From Bog-950 sp046329535 (GTDB lineage: Bacteria; Bacteroidota; Bacteroidia; Chitinophagales; LD1): DNA of 64,000 nucleotides. This document shows positions 54,612-63,427 of this stretch, piece by piece. Below the pieces are notes generated by a model. That model did no database searches and had not been told where the DNA came from. It saw only the letters and a program-made list of their open reading frames with translations. Within the stretch, counting starts at the first letter, position 1, and each line of letters begins with the position of its first letter. A program made the translations under genes and the position numbers. Location: assembly GCA_046329535.1 (NCBI GenBank), contig JAXLUN010000001.1:124001-188000 (forward strand). Direction: 5' to 3'.

Positions 54612-55928
54612 ATGAAAAAAATTTTACTCGCGCTTTTTGTTTGTGCAGCATTTCTGTCAAATGCACAGGTGCTGAACGAAAGCCTGGAAAACTGGAAAAC
54701 TGATACAACTTTTTTCCAAGGTTTTGCAGGAACTATTCCTCCCGATACTTTTTCCTTTGAAGATCCGATTGACTGGACTTCTTCAAATGCTCTTTCCGGT
54801 GCAGATTCTTTAGGTGGAATTGCCTTTGTTTCTAAGGATAGTGGTGTGAATGCTTACCATGGACAGTATTCCATGAAATTAATCACAGATTCAATCAAAC
54901 CTATCAGTGTATCGGGTATTCCTTTTAGACTCACTTTGGGAGGTTTTGCGCTGAACGGATATTTTGAGGTTAATGCAACCTCTCTTTTTCTTGGAAGTGG
55001 CAACTTGATTACACCCATAGCGATTAAGGGAGCCGGTCAGCCAATGACTCAGCGCTTAGGTAAACTTGCCGGTTATTTTCAATATGATCCGGTATTTAAT
55101 CCAAACACTAATGCTTATGATACGTGTATAATTTGGGCAACCTTGCGTAAAGGTTTGACCCCTATTGCCGATGCTATCTTTAAGAGTACCGATTCAACTG
55201 GTGGATTCCGTCATTTTTCTGCCGATTTCGTATACCAAAGCTGTGAATTGCCTGATACTCTGGTAATATTTGTTTCTTCTAGCGTTCCAAACGTACAAAC
55301 CATTTTAGGTGGAAGCTCAGGCTTGGTTCGTGGCAGTGCTCTTTGGGTAGATAGTATTTATTATGAAAACCTTCCAGGCGGATACAATTTTGCTCCTATT
55401 GCTCGTAATGATGTAGATACCACTAGCAAAAACACGGCTAAGAACGTGGTAGTGAAGTTAAATGATGAAGATTGTGATGACTTAACGCCAGCCCTGACAG
55501 TTACCGTGGCCTCTCAGCCAGTAAATGGTAGCGCAGCTGTTGTTGCCAATGTGATTACTTACACCCCAAACAATAACTTTGTAGGTATCGACAGTTTTAC
55601 CTATACATTAAGTGATGGTCAGGCCTCATCTAACGCCAAAGTTCGTATGTTGGTACTGAATACTTCTGGTATCAGCGAAGCCAACGAAGTACCGGTTACT
55701 ATATACCCGGTTCCAGCCAATAATGAATTACACGTACAGTTTGAAAATATAGGAAGAACTACCGCCCGGGTTTATGATATGCTCGGTAATCTGGTTATCT
55801 ATACTAACATGAACGGGAATAATAATCTCATTAGTACTGCAGGTTTACCTTCAGGCTTCTATGGTATTCAGATTCTGGATGAAAAAAATGCAGTAATCGC
55901 AAGAAGTAAGTTTACTATAGCTAAGTAG
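54612..55928 (+). CDS. T9SS surface protein with Ig-like domain
   Basis: 438 residues with signal peptide (about 1-19). Residues about 25-255 form a beta-rich domain resembling carbohydrate-binding PCMD-like or jelly-roll folds (ESLENWKTDT at the start, KDSGVNAYHGQYSMKLIT). About 258-345 is an Ig/cadherin-like domain (NDVDTTSKNTAKNVVVKL, then NGSAAVVANVITYTPNNNF, VGIDSFTYTLSDG). The end (about 360-438, IYPVPANNELHVQF) is a T9SS sorting domain. No enzymatic motif. Single gene, ended by the terminator at 55944. Confidence 0.83.
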   Translation: MKKILLALFVCAAFLSNAQVLNESLENWKTDTTFFQGFAGTIPPDTFSFEDPIDWTSSNALSGADSLGGIAFVSKDSGVNAYHGQYSMKLITDSIKPISVSGIPFRLTLGGFALNGYFEVNATSLFLGSGNLITPIAIKGAGQPMTQRLGKLAGYFQYDPVFNPNTNAYDTCIIWATLRKGLTPIADAIFKSTDSTGGFRHFSADFVYQSCELPDTLVIFVSSSVPNVQTILGGSSGLVRGSALWVDSIYYENLPGGYNFAPIARNDVDTTSKNTAKNVVVKLNDEDCDDLTPALTVTVASQPVNGSAAVVANVITYTPNNNFVGIDSFTYTLSDGQASSNAKVRMLVLNTSGISEANEVPVTIYPVPANNELHVQFENIGRTTARVYDMLGNLVIYTNMNGNNNLISTAGLPSGFYGIQILDEKNAVIARSKFTIAK

Positions 55929-55943
55929 TTGCTGTTTATTGAT

Positions 55944-55977
55944 AAAAAAGCCTTTGTCATTCGGCAAAGGCTTTTTT
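55944..55977. terminator. Bidirectional terminator between the T9SS gene and the M48 gene
   Basis: 13-bp perfect stem AAAAAAGCCTTTG / CAAAGGCTTTTTT with an 8-nt loop. It ends just at the stop codon of the convergent M48 gene (55977) and can serve both. Confidence 0.85.
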
Positions 55978-57065
55978 TATTCGTTTAAGTTCAGTTTAAT
56001 TTCATTCCAAAGCGAATCCATTTGTAAGTCTTCGTTAACGGAATAATCATGTTTAGCAATATCTTGATTGACATAGGCTATACGATTGGTGGTTAATGGA
56101 TGGGTGCTTAAAAATTGAGGCATGTTTTCGCTGTCTCCCTCTTCTTTTTTCAAAGCTTTAAACAAATCTGCCATGCCCTGTGGGTCTACATGACGTTGCT
56201 TCAACAACTTAAGCCCGTTTTTATCTGCTTCTTCTTCCAGTGATCTTGAATAGCCCAGTTGCTTTAATTGATTAGCATTTTCAAGTACTATGGCAGTTAC
56301 CCCGCTCGCATCCCCAAACAATACGGATATAAGCATATAACTGGATAGGCTTCTGAATATGTTTTTGGTGGAGTGCTTTAATTCAACATGCGAAAATTCA
56401 TGAGATAAAAGAGCAGCTAACTCATCTGAGTTTTTCATTGCTCGCAAAATTCCTTCATATACCACAATCTTACCACCGGGTAAGGCATAGGCGTTGACAA
56501 TTTTATCTTTCACTATTACCAGTTCTATTTCGTATGCACTGGGGTAATTTAACTGTTTAAAAAAGGCGTTGACCCTCTTAGAGTTTACTGCATCTACACT
56601 TTCAGGAGTGACCATTTTTTCGTAAGCAGCGTCTCCTAACTGTTTTTCCCAACTGATAGGTACGTTAACTGCAATGCGTTCGGCTAAGGCAGGAAGAACT
56701 AAAAAATAGGAGGCCGCCAAGAATCCTAATGCTAAGAGAGCCAGAATTAAAAGCCCCATAAAGCCGGTGCTGAAAATGAGATTGTACGTACTTTTATGAA
56801 ATTTAGATTGCGGGTAGTTGTCCCTTAATTCTTTAGCAAAATCCGGGTGGTTTACCTCAATATATTGGAAAGGGAAATCGCCATATTTAAGTATCACATT
56901 TTCATCCATTAAGTCATTCGGATGAATTCTTTCCAACTCCCATTCAATGGATATTGTTGAGTTATTGTTACTATATGTAATGTTTATCGAAAAGCTGTGT
57001 AGCGTGATTGCTGCCGGATAGCCGGCTGAACTCTTACCGTCAAAATATTTACCCTGAAAAGTCAT
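55977..57065 (-). CDS. M48-family membrane metalloprotease
   Basis: 362 residues. The N-terminal domain (about 1-95) is soluble and beta-rich (FQGKYFDGKSSAGYPAAITL), not part of the peptidase. One membrane helix (about 108-130) follows. The peptidase has HEFSH (His222, Glu223, His226) in ALLSHEFSHVELKH, and the third zinc ligand Glu in SLEEEADKNGLKLL. PGGKIVVYEGILR near 195 is also typical. Likely a quality-control protease at the membrane. It is 63 nt downstream of the DUF898 gene, a pairing also seen in Proteobacteria as far as I recall. Confidence 0.9.
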   Translation of the reverse strand: MTFQGKYFDGKSSAGYPAAITLHSFSINITYSNNNSTISIEWELERIHPNDLMDENVILKYGDFPFQYIEVNHPDFAKELRDNYPQSKFHKSTYNLIFSTGFMGLLILALLALGFLAASYFLVLPALAERIAVNVPISWEKQLGDAAYEKMVTPESVDAVNSKRVNAFFKQLNYPSAYEIELVIVKDKIVNAYALPGGKIVVYEGILRAMKNSDELAALLSHEFSHVELKHSTKNIFRSLSSYMLISVLFGDASGVTAIVLENANQLKQLGYSRSLEEEADKNGLKLLKQRHVDPQGMADLFKALKKEEGDSENMPQFLSTHPLTTNRIAYVNQDIAKHDYSVNEDLQMDSLWNEIKLNLNE

Positions 57066-57128
57066 AAGAAGAAATTGAGAAGCGATTCCGCATTAGCAAA
57101 AATGCAGAATCACTTCAACTAATGGGAA

Positions 57129-58082
57129 TTAAAAGTCTAAACCGATATCGAGCATATCAAGCATATCATCACCGGTAGCATCCGTATAAGATTCTTCGGT
57201 TTGAACTACAGTATCGGGGTTGAATGCTCCATGCAATTCTATATTATCCATTACCATTCTCATCTGGCGTAAAACGGCCCACGGTATACCCAAGCCCAGA
57301 GTAAATACAATAAGGAAATAGTTTACGATACCGGTAACAAAAATATCGCCTGCATTCAGGTTAGATTGGAAGGTGCATTGAACTCCATCTTGCTCTAGTT
57401 TGGTATTGTTGATGGCGAAATGATTTAGGTTTCGGGCAAACCAGAAACTGTATATGCCCAAGGTGAGAATAGTCAGTATAAAACCTTTAAGCGTGATAAA
57501 AAACAATTCTTTACCGTCTCCTTCAAAACTAAACTGAACATTTCCTAAACGTACATTTCCTTCTAAATAGCGTCTCAAGTCGCATTGGAACCAGCTGGCA
57601 TAAATACCTAGGGTAAAAATGGTAAGCAAAGTGCCCTTGAAACAAAGGGAGAAAAGCTCACGTAAATTACCCCGGTAACCAAAGTGAATACCTCTCCAGG
57701 AAGTACGGCTCATCCGATAACGTAAACCACCGTGAATAGCTAGTGGAATAATGGTAAGAATGCCCAGAAAGTAAACAAGAGTACCGGCCAGCATAATCAT
57801 ACTGTTTTTAGAAAAAATAGAAGCCTGATAAATAATCAGCAACGCTCCAATCAAAAGAATTGCTTTAATAAAGCCTTTAAACATTTCCTTGCCGGTGCCA
57901 TGAAAGGTAAAACGGCTACCTGCAAACTCCGTTTCTCCGTAGAGATACTGCAGGTTTTTGGCGCGGGCCCAAGGGTAATATAGGCCAAACGTAACTATGG
58001 TCAGCAAAAAGTTGACGATAAGAATACCGAAGTATTTACCTCCGTCACCATGAAACTGCACTCTGGTTGAAATCTGTTCCAT
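57129..58082 (-). CDS. DUF898 (YjgN family) membrane protein
   Basis: 317 residues from the ATG at 58082 (MEQISTRVQFHGDGGKYFG); the longer frame upstream has no family match. It contains about eight hydrophobic segments and three related units, each with FxGDGK/FHGTGKE..., a helix and TLGIY/TFGLYYPWARA (the YPWARAKNLQYLYGETEF text is a DUF898 hallmark). Function unknown. The repeat of GDGKE-type loops suggests a repeated fold. Likely co-transcribed with the M48 gene. Confidence 0.88.
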   Translation of the reverse strand: MEQISTRVQFHGDGGKYFGILIVNFLLTIVTFGLYYPWARAKNLQYLYGETEFAGSRFTFHGTGKEMFKGFIKAILLIGALLIIYQASIFSKNSMIMLAGTLVYFLGILTIIPLAIHGGLRYRMSRTSWRGIHFGYRGNLRELFSLCFKGTLLTIFTLGIYASWFQCDLRRYLEGNVRLGNVQFSFEGDGKELFFITLKGFILTILTLGIYSFWFARNLNHFAINNTKLEQDGVQCTFQSNLNAGDIFVTGIVNYFLIVFTLGLGIPWAVLRQMRMVMDNIELHGAFNPDTVVQTEESYTDATGDDMLDMLDIGLDF

Positions 58083-58168
58083 AAGGGGGTGTTTTAGGGT
58101 TTGTAAAAAAGTATTTAACAGCAAGTTAAAATTTACTCGTATCAAAAAGAAGTTTCCAAAAAATAGTT

Positions 58169-58996
58169 TTAGAAGAGGTTGCAGATGATTTGCTGTATGT
58201 CCCACCAGCTATCCATGTGTTTACTCCGCCTCAGATTAAACTCTACGGTGATATTCTCTTTTTTAAAGCGCTTTCCTCTTTCTGTTTGTGTTTTGTAGCA
58301 AACATTGCATACAACATTAGCAATCCCTGAGTCTTTATCAATTTGAGATGATTCCACATCATATCGTTCCAGTTTGGTATTATTGAATCTGCTCCAGAAC
58401 GATTCAATTTTCTCTTTCAACTCATCTGTATCTATAGATAACCCAAGGCTGTCCTTTAGGTCATCACTGAAATAATCATCTGAAAAGGCATGTCCCTTGT
58501 TGAAAATTGTTTGTAAACACTGATAAACTGCACTGCGCACATCATATTCTACATTCGGATGAAACTCTTCATAGATAAATTGATTTACCCAGCCTTTTAA
58601 TTTGATATCTTCTACTTGTATTTTAAATAACTCTTCTGTAATAAACCGGTAAACTTCTCTACGAGGAGTCTCGGTTAGCACACTTAAAATAACCCCCTTT
58701 CGGGCCATTAGTTTTTGCAGCCGGTCTAAGTCCTTAACTATTTCTTTATCACTAAGGTCGTTGACATGGTTGTAGGACGGTTCTCCTATATATTTATAAA
58801 CGGTAACTAGTTTTGATTGCTCATGCTTCTTCTGAAAGCTAATGATTTGCTTAAGAAATTGCTGCTCAACTTCCGGTGGTACATCTTCATCTCCAATAAA
58901 GCTACCTCCAAATTCAGCTATCATTTTAAGCTTGAGTAACTCATTTTCTGTTGCTATATCATCAGCACTTTTGATTTTTCTTTTACGCTTTGCCAT
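58169..58996 (-). CDS. Conserved-looking protein of unknown function
   Basis: 275 residues, soluble, no signal or membrane helix, starting MAKRKRKIKSADDIATENEL. The middle (about 60-190) looks helical. The last third is beta-like with a CNVCYKTQTERGKRF stretch (CxxC). I do not recognise a family. The N-terminus is very basic, then acidic. It lies 86 nt upstream of the DUF898 gene on the same strand, so it could belong to that run. Confidence 0.7.
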   Translation of the reverse strand: MAKRKRKIKSADDIATENELLKLKMIAEFGGSFIGDEDVPPEVEQQFLKQIISFQKKHEQSKLVTVYKYIGEPSYNHVNDLSDKEIVKDLDRLQKLMARKGVILSVLTETPRREVYRFITEELFKIQVEDIKLKGWVNQFIYEEFHPNVEYDVRSAVYQCLQTIFNKGHAFSDDYFSDDLKDSLGLSIDTDELKEKIESFWSRFNNTKLERYDVESSQIDKDSGIANVVCNVCYKTQTERGKRFKKENITVEFNLRRSKHMDSWWDIQQIICNLF

Positions 58997-59086
58997 GGAA
59001 TAAAAGTACTTAAAAAGAAATGCATTAATACAGAAATACCAAAACTCTTTAACTGAGTATTTTCAAAATCAAATTACATTTATGAC

Positions 59087-60082
59087 ATGGTAAGTAAATT
59101 GCTCTCGTCCAATCCGTTTAAAACATTCTACATAGTTTTTGCTTACATTTTTGCGTTTTCGCTATGGTGGGCATATCTTTTATACGACAAAAACGAAGTA
59201 GCTTACCAGGAAACCGTAGCCTTGAATCAGATTAAATATCAGCAGTTGCATCCGGGTACAGATTATACTTCAACCGCGGAGTATCAAAAAATACAAACAA
59301 AGTATAACCGACAGAAGTTTATGATCCTCACAGAAGGCTCGGTATTCATCGCCCTGTTATTGTTAGGTCTAATGAGGGTACGGAAAGTTTTTATCCGCGA
59401 AATCGAACTGGTGCTGCAGCAGCATAATTTTATTCTAAGTATTACGCATGAACTCAAGTCCCCGCTTTCCACGGTCAAGTTATCCTTACAAACTTTAGGC
59501 AAACGCAAATTGGAACCCGAGATGCAGGAGCGTTTAATCGGTAATTCATTGGTTGATTTAGATCGGCTGGAAGGACTGGTAGATAATATTCTGTTTGCAG
59601 CTAAAATTGAAAGCGGACAAAGCGGGTTTGCCACCGAAAATTTGAATATTTCGGAGATAGTTCAACACATAACTGACAGATTTAGGGGCAATAAAAAGAG
59701 GATTCACATAGATGCGGTTATTGCTCCGGAAATTATCTTAAAAACCGATGTTATTGGCTTCACTTCGGTGGTTACAAATTTGATAGAAAATGCTGTTAAA
59801 TACTCACCTGAAAATACATCCGTGCTTATTAATCTGGAGCAGAATCCCGATGAAATAGTCATTTCAATTGCCGATCAGGGATATGGTGTTTCAGCCGAAG
59901 ATAAGAAGCGAATCTTCGATAAGTTTTATCGGGTAGGTAATGAAAATACCAGAAACACAAAGGGTACTGGTCTTGGTCTTTACATTGTGAAACGCGTAGT
60001 TGAAATATACAAAGGAACTATAGAAGTGTCAGATAACTTTCCTCAAGGTACGATATTTAAGCTGAGGTTCCCTAAGATGTAG
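59087..60082 (+). CDS. Membrane sensor histidine kinase (no adjacent regulator)
   Basis: 331 residues. Two membrane helices (about 14-33 and 78-95) enclose a short loop of about 45 residues, too small for a typical periplasmic sensor domain. The dimerization box is SITHELKSPLSTVKL with phosphoacceptor His121. N box VVTNLIENAVKYSPEN, G1 DQGYGVS, F box IFDKFYRV and G2 GTGLGLYIVKR follow. No response regulator gene is beside it, so the partner is elsewhere. Divergent from the unknown gene ending at 58996, with 90 nt between. Confidence 0.93.
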   Translation: MVSKLLSSNPFKTFYIVFAYIFAFSLWWAYLLYDKNEVAYQETVALNQIKYQQLHPGTDYTSTAEYQKIQTKYNRQKFMILTEGSVFIALLLLGLMRVRKVFIREIELVLQQHNFILSITHELKSPLSTVKLSLQTLGKRKLEPEMQERLIGNSLVDLDRLEGLVDNILFAAKIESGQSGFATENLNISEIVQHITDRFRGNKKRIHIDAVIAPEIILKTDVIGFTSVVTNLIENAVKYSPENTSVLINLEQNPDEIVISIADQGYGVSAEDKKRIFDKFYRVGNENTRNTKGTGLGLYIVKRVVEIYKGTIEVSDNFPQGTIFKLRFPKM

Positions 60083-60137
60083 AAGCCTGTAAATGGAGTA
60101 GCATTATTTCATCTTACCTTTACTCTCACTCTTTGTA

Positions 60138-60617
60138 ATGACAGAATCGGCAATACATCACAATAAGTTTGCTATGTTTGAAAGTATGAAAAAGTTAGAA
60201 TCACGTAATCCTGGTTTTAAGGAATATACTGAGTTAATGATTGCCCGAAATAAGTTTATACACTGGCTTGGTTTTGAAATTAAGACCATTGAGGAGGGGC
60301 AGATACAGGGTGAGTTGATTTTTAAAGAAATTCATGAACAGCAGAATGGCTGGTTACATGGTGGTATAACTTCGGCTATTCTTGATATGGTTCAGGGCTT
60401 TGCCTCTTATTCACTGGTAGAGGAATCTCAAAAGGTATTAACCGCAGAATCTAAAGTGTCATATTACAATCCCGGAATTTCCGATAAATTTTATGCACGG
60501 GGCTGGGTAGTTAAGCCGGGTAAACGGTTTCATTTTTGCGAAGGCGAGTTATATTATGTCAAAGACGGAGAGGAGGTGGTTGTTGCCAAAGGTAGCACCA
60601 CCATGGCAGTGGTATAG
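60138..60617 (+). CDS. PaaI-type hotdog-fold thioesterase
   Basis: 159 residues. Single hotdog domain: GQIQGELIFKEIHEQQNGWL then HGGITSAILDMVQGFAS, with the HGG(I/V) and Asp of PaaI-like acyl-CoA thioesterases. VAKGSTTMAVV ends the protein. Acyl-CoA substrate unknown. 55 nt after the kinase gene on the same strand. Confidence 0.87.
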   Translation: MTESAIHHNKFAMFESMKKLESRNPGFKEYTELMIARNKFIHWLGFEIKTIEEGQIQGELIFKEIHEQQNGWLHGGITSAILDMVQGFASYSLVEESQKVLTAESKVSYYNPGISDKFYARGWVVKPGKRFHFCEGELYYVKDGEEVVVAKGSTTMAVV

Positions 60618-60699
60618 AGGTCTGTGACCTACCAAATCCACTGTTACGGAACCGTTTTTTTAGAATGTGGTTATTGGTTTAATTTGTTAATTCTGTATT

Positions 60700-62037
60700 T
60701 TGGCTAAACTTAAAGCAACATATAAGGAAATTCTTACCATATCACTACCGTTAATACTGGGCAACCTTGCCTGGACGAGTAACGGGGTTTTTGATACTAT
60801 TTTTGTCGGTAATCTGGGCAAAGTAGAGTTAGATGCTATCGGCTTTGCCAGTATATTTTATTCCGTTCTGTTTATGATGGGATTTAGCTTCACCCGTGGC
60901 ACGCAAATTCTGGTGGCAAGAAGGATGGGGGAAATGAATAAGCATGCAGTTGGCAATATTGTAGATACCACCATTATCAGCATGCTCGTGGTATCGGTAG
61001 TTTTCTTCATCTTAATCCGAACTTTTCTGAATCAGATACTGGGATTTATGCTCACCAACGAGGATATCATCAGTAAATGCGAGGAGTTTCTCAGCTATCG
61101 TATCTGGGGTTTAATTCCAAGTTTTTTAAGTTTTGTATTCATCGCTTTTTATTCAGGAATCGGCAAAACACAGATATTGGCAGCTTCTATTGCTGTCATG
61201 ACATTCTTCAATATCTTTCTGAACTACGGGTTGGTGTATGGCAAATTTGGATTGCCAACTATAGGGATAGGAGGCTCCGGATTGGCTACAACTATTTCCG
61301 AAAGTTTAGCGGTGTTGGTTTTGCTGGCAGGAACTTTCTACAAAAAGCGCATTCATGATTTCTACCTTTTCCGATTTAAGAAATTTGACTTTAAGCTGAT
61401 TAAGGAAATGAGCAATATCGCTGTGCCATTGATGATGCAGGCACTGGCTGCAGTAGGAGCCTGGCTGTTCTTCTTTGCCCGCATAGAAACTCAGTTAGGG
61501 AAAGACGCATTAGCCATTTCATCCATTTTCCGTCAGCTGATTCTGTTCTTTACTATACCCGTTTGGAGTTTGGGCTCTACCACCAATACAATCATCAGTA
61601 ATTTGGTTGGTCAGCGCGATTTTGAAGGGGTTAAAAGTGCCTTGCTCAAAATTAGTTTGGTCAGTCTTGTTTTTTCACTTTTAGCGTGCTTGGTTATTTA
61701 TCTGTTTCCTCAGTTCTGCATCGGTATCTTTACCAGTAGTCAGGATGCTGCTTTAATACCCATGGCAACCGAGATCCTTCCGGTCATATTTGTTGTATTT
61801 GTCCTCATGTCATTCACCAATATTTTATTCAATGGTGTTATCAGTTTAGGCGATATCTATATAGCTTTAGTTATCCAAGTGTTGGTAGTGATTATTTACA
61901 TCGCTTATTTCCAGTTTATGTTTACCCTTTCATTTGTCAGCACTTTCTGGATATGGACTGCCGAATGGGTATATTGGATAGCTATTCTTATTTGCTGTCT
62001 GGTCTTTTTCCGCTTTAAAAACCTGAAATTAGTTTAG
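60700..62037 (+). CDS. MATE-family efflux transporter
   Basis: 445 residues, twelve expected membrane helices. Typical MATE text: ISLPLILGNLAWTSNGVFDTIFVGNLG near the start, and SNIAVPLMMQALAAVGAWLFFF near 240 for the second half. The start is TTG at 60700: an in-frame TAA lies only 10 nt upstream and no ATG fits, so this unusual codon is decided by the sequence. Proton or sodium antiporter exporting drugs or metabolites; substrate unknown. Confidence 0.91.
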   Translation: MAKLKATYKEILTISLPLILGNLAWTSNGVFDTIFVGNLGKVELDAIGFASIFYSVLFMMGFSFTRGTQILVARRMGEMNKHAVGNIVDTTIISMLVVSVVFFILIRTFLNQILGFMLTNEDIISKCEEFLSYRIWGLIPSFLSFVFIAFYSGIGKTQILAASIAVMTFFNIFLNYGLVYGKFGLPTIGIGGSGLATTISESLAVLVLLAGTFYKKRIHDFYLFRFKKFDFKLIKEMSNIAVPLMMQALAAVGAWLFFFARIETQLGKDALAISSIFRQLILFFTIPVWSLGSTTNTIISNLVGQRDFEGVKSALLKISLVSLVFSLLACLVIYLFPQFCIGIFTSSQDAALIPMATEILPVIFVVFVLMSFTNILFNGVISLGDIYIALVIQVLVVIIYIAYFQFMFTLSFVSTFWIWTAEWVYWIAILICCLVFFRFKNLKLV

Positions 62038-62052
62038 TGGAAAGTACAAACT

Positions 62053-62095
62053 ACAGGGTACGCAGTAGATAGTGTTGGTAAGGCCCTGTTTTTTT
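62053..62095 (+). terminator. Weak terminator-like hairpin after the MATE gene
   Basis: ACAGGG and CCCTGT can pair across a 25-nt loop and run into seven T. Short stem and long loop, so it is only a candidate. Confidence 0.4.
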
Positions 62096-62136
62096 GTCAG
62101 TTTGTAATTCTTACTTCGTACCTGTAATTCTATAGT

Positions 62137-62829
62137 ATGGAAGAAAACGTTATTACTTACAGCAATGTCAATATTTATCAGGGCGGAACACTCGTTTTAA
62201 ACGATGTGAATTTTGAACTGAAACAGGGGGAATTTGTTTACCTGATTGGTAAGACAGGAACAGGTAAGAGTAGTTTCATTAAATCTCTATATGGTGAGGT
62301 GCATGTCACAGAAGGACAGGCAATGGTATGCAGTTACAACCTGAAAGAACTTACCCGCAAAGACATTCCATTTTTGAGAAGAAAGTTGGGTATTGTGTTT
62401 CAGGATTTTCAGTTACTGAATGACCGGAGTGTTCAGGCTAATCTGGATTTCGTATTACGCGCTACAGGTTGGGAGAGTAAGCAAAAGCGCGAAGAACGTA
62501 TTGCTGAAGTATTGAACGAAGTCAGTCTATCACATTTGTCAGGTAAAATGCCCTATCAGATTTCCGGTGGAGAGCAGCAACGATTGGTAATAGCCCGAGC
62601 TTTGCTCAACAACCCACCTTTATTGATTGCCGATGAACCTACCGGTAATCTGGACCCCGAAACATCCGATGACATTATTAAACTCTTGATTAAGATTAAT
62701 AGAGAACACAACACGGCCGTATTGATGGCTACACATAACTATCAGTTAATTGACCGCTATCCGTCTAAAATCTATAGCTGTGCCAACAACTCCATTAATC
62801 AGGAGAAAGGAATTTTTGTTAAGGTATAA
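62137..62829 (+). CDS. ftsE: FtsE-like ABC transporter ATP-binding protein
   Basis: 230 residues. Walker A is GKTGTGKSS at 38-46, the signature is ISGGEQQRLVIARALL near 146, Walker B is LLIADEPTGNLDPE and the switch is MATHNYQLIDRYP. The sequence type (YGEVHVTEGQAMVCSYNL, and LRRKLGIVFQDFQLL) fits FtsE, the ATPase of the FtsEX division and hydrolase-control complex. The permease FtsX is not adjacent, as is usual in Bacteroidota. Own start after a possible terminator. Confidence 0.9.
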   Translation: MEENVITYSNVNIYQGGTLVLNDVNFELKQGEFVYLIGKTGTGKSSFIKSLYGEVHVTEGQAMVCSYNLKELTRKDIPFLRRKLGIVFQDFQLLNDRSVQANLDFVLRATGWESKQKREERIAEVLNEVSLSHLSGKMPYQISGGEQQRLVIARALLNNPPLLIADEPTGNLDPETSDDIIKLLIKINREHNTAVLMATHNYQLIDRYPSKIYSCANNSINQEKGIFVKV

Positions 62830-62875
62830 AGATTGGATTGGGTTAAGGTTTTGCCGACTGGCTTATCGCTAAAAC

Positions 62876-63394
62876 TTATACATCGAAATCATTTCGATAG
62901 CCGGCTATCTTTATTTCGCGAATGCTGTTTTCTACTTTTTCCAGCATTTCCTTTTTATAAGCCCCTAGTTTTTCGGCAACAGTAGTGTCAAAAGTGCCTA
63001 CTATTTGCGCGGCTAATATGCCCGCATTCTTCGCTCCATTCAGAGCAACGGTAGCTACAGGAACCCCGCCAGGCATTTGTAGAATGGAAAGCACAGAATC
63101 CCATCCATCTATGGAGTTGCTTGATTTGATAGGTACACCTATTACCGGTAGCGTGGTAACACTGGCTATCATACCGGGTAAATGAGCTGCCCCGCCCGCT
63201 CCGGCTATAATCACTTTTAACCCGCGATTACGGGCTGCTGAAGCATAATCTATCATTCGTTGAGGTGTTCTGTGCGCGCTTACAACTGTCAATTCAAACT
63301 CCACGCCCAAATGCCCAAGCACTTCGGCTGCATCGTTCATTATTTTTAAATCGCTTTCGCTGCCCATAATAATTGCAACCTGTGGAGTGCTCAT
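62876..63394 (-). CDS. purE: 5-(carboxyamino)imidazole ribonucleotide mutase
   Basis: 172 residues from the ATG at 63394 (MSTPQVAIIMGSESDL); an in-frame ATG 21 nt upstream (MPNKLSH) is possible but adds no family sequence. Moves the carboxyl group in purine synthesis. Motifs: GSESDLKIMNDAAEVL, SAHRTPQRM near 45 and AGAGGAAHLPGMIASVTTLPVIGVP near 72, all class I PurE. Partner purK lies directly upstream. Confidence 0.96.
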   Translation of the reverse strand: MSTPQVAIIMGSESDLKIMNDAAEVLGHLGVEFELTVVSAHRTPQRMIDYASAARNRGLKVIIAGAGGAAHLPGMIASVTTLPVIGVPIKSSNSIDGWDSVLSILQMPGGVPVATVALNGAKNAGILAAQIVGTFDTTVAEKLGAYKKEMLEKVENSIREIKIAGYRNDFDV

Positions 63395-63427
63395 GTGTGA
63401 TAATTTGTTTGGCAAATGTAAAAAGTC

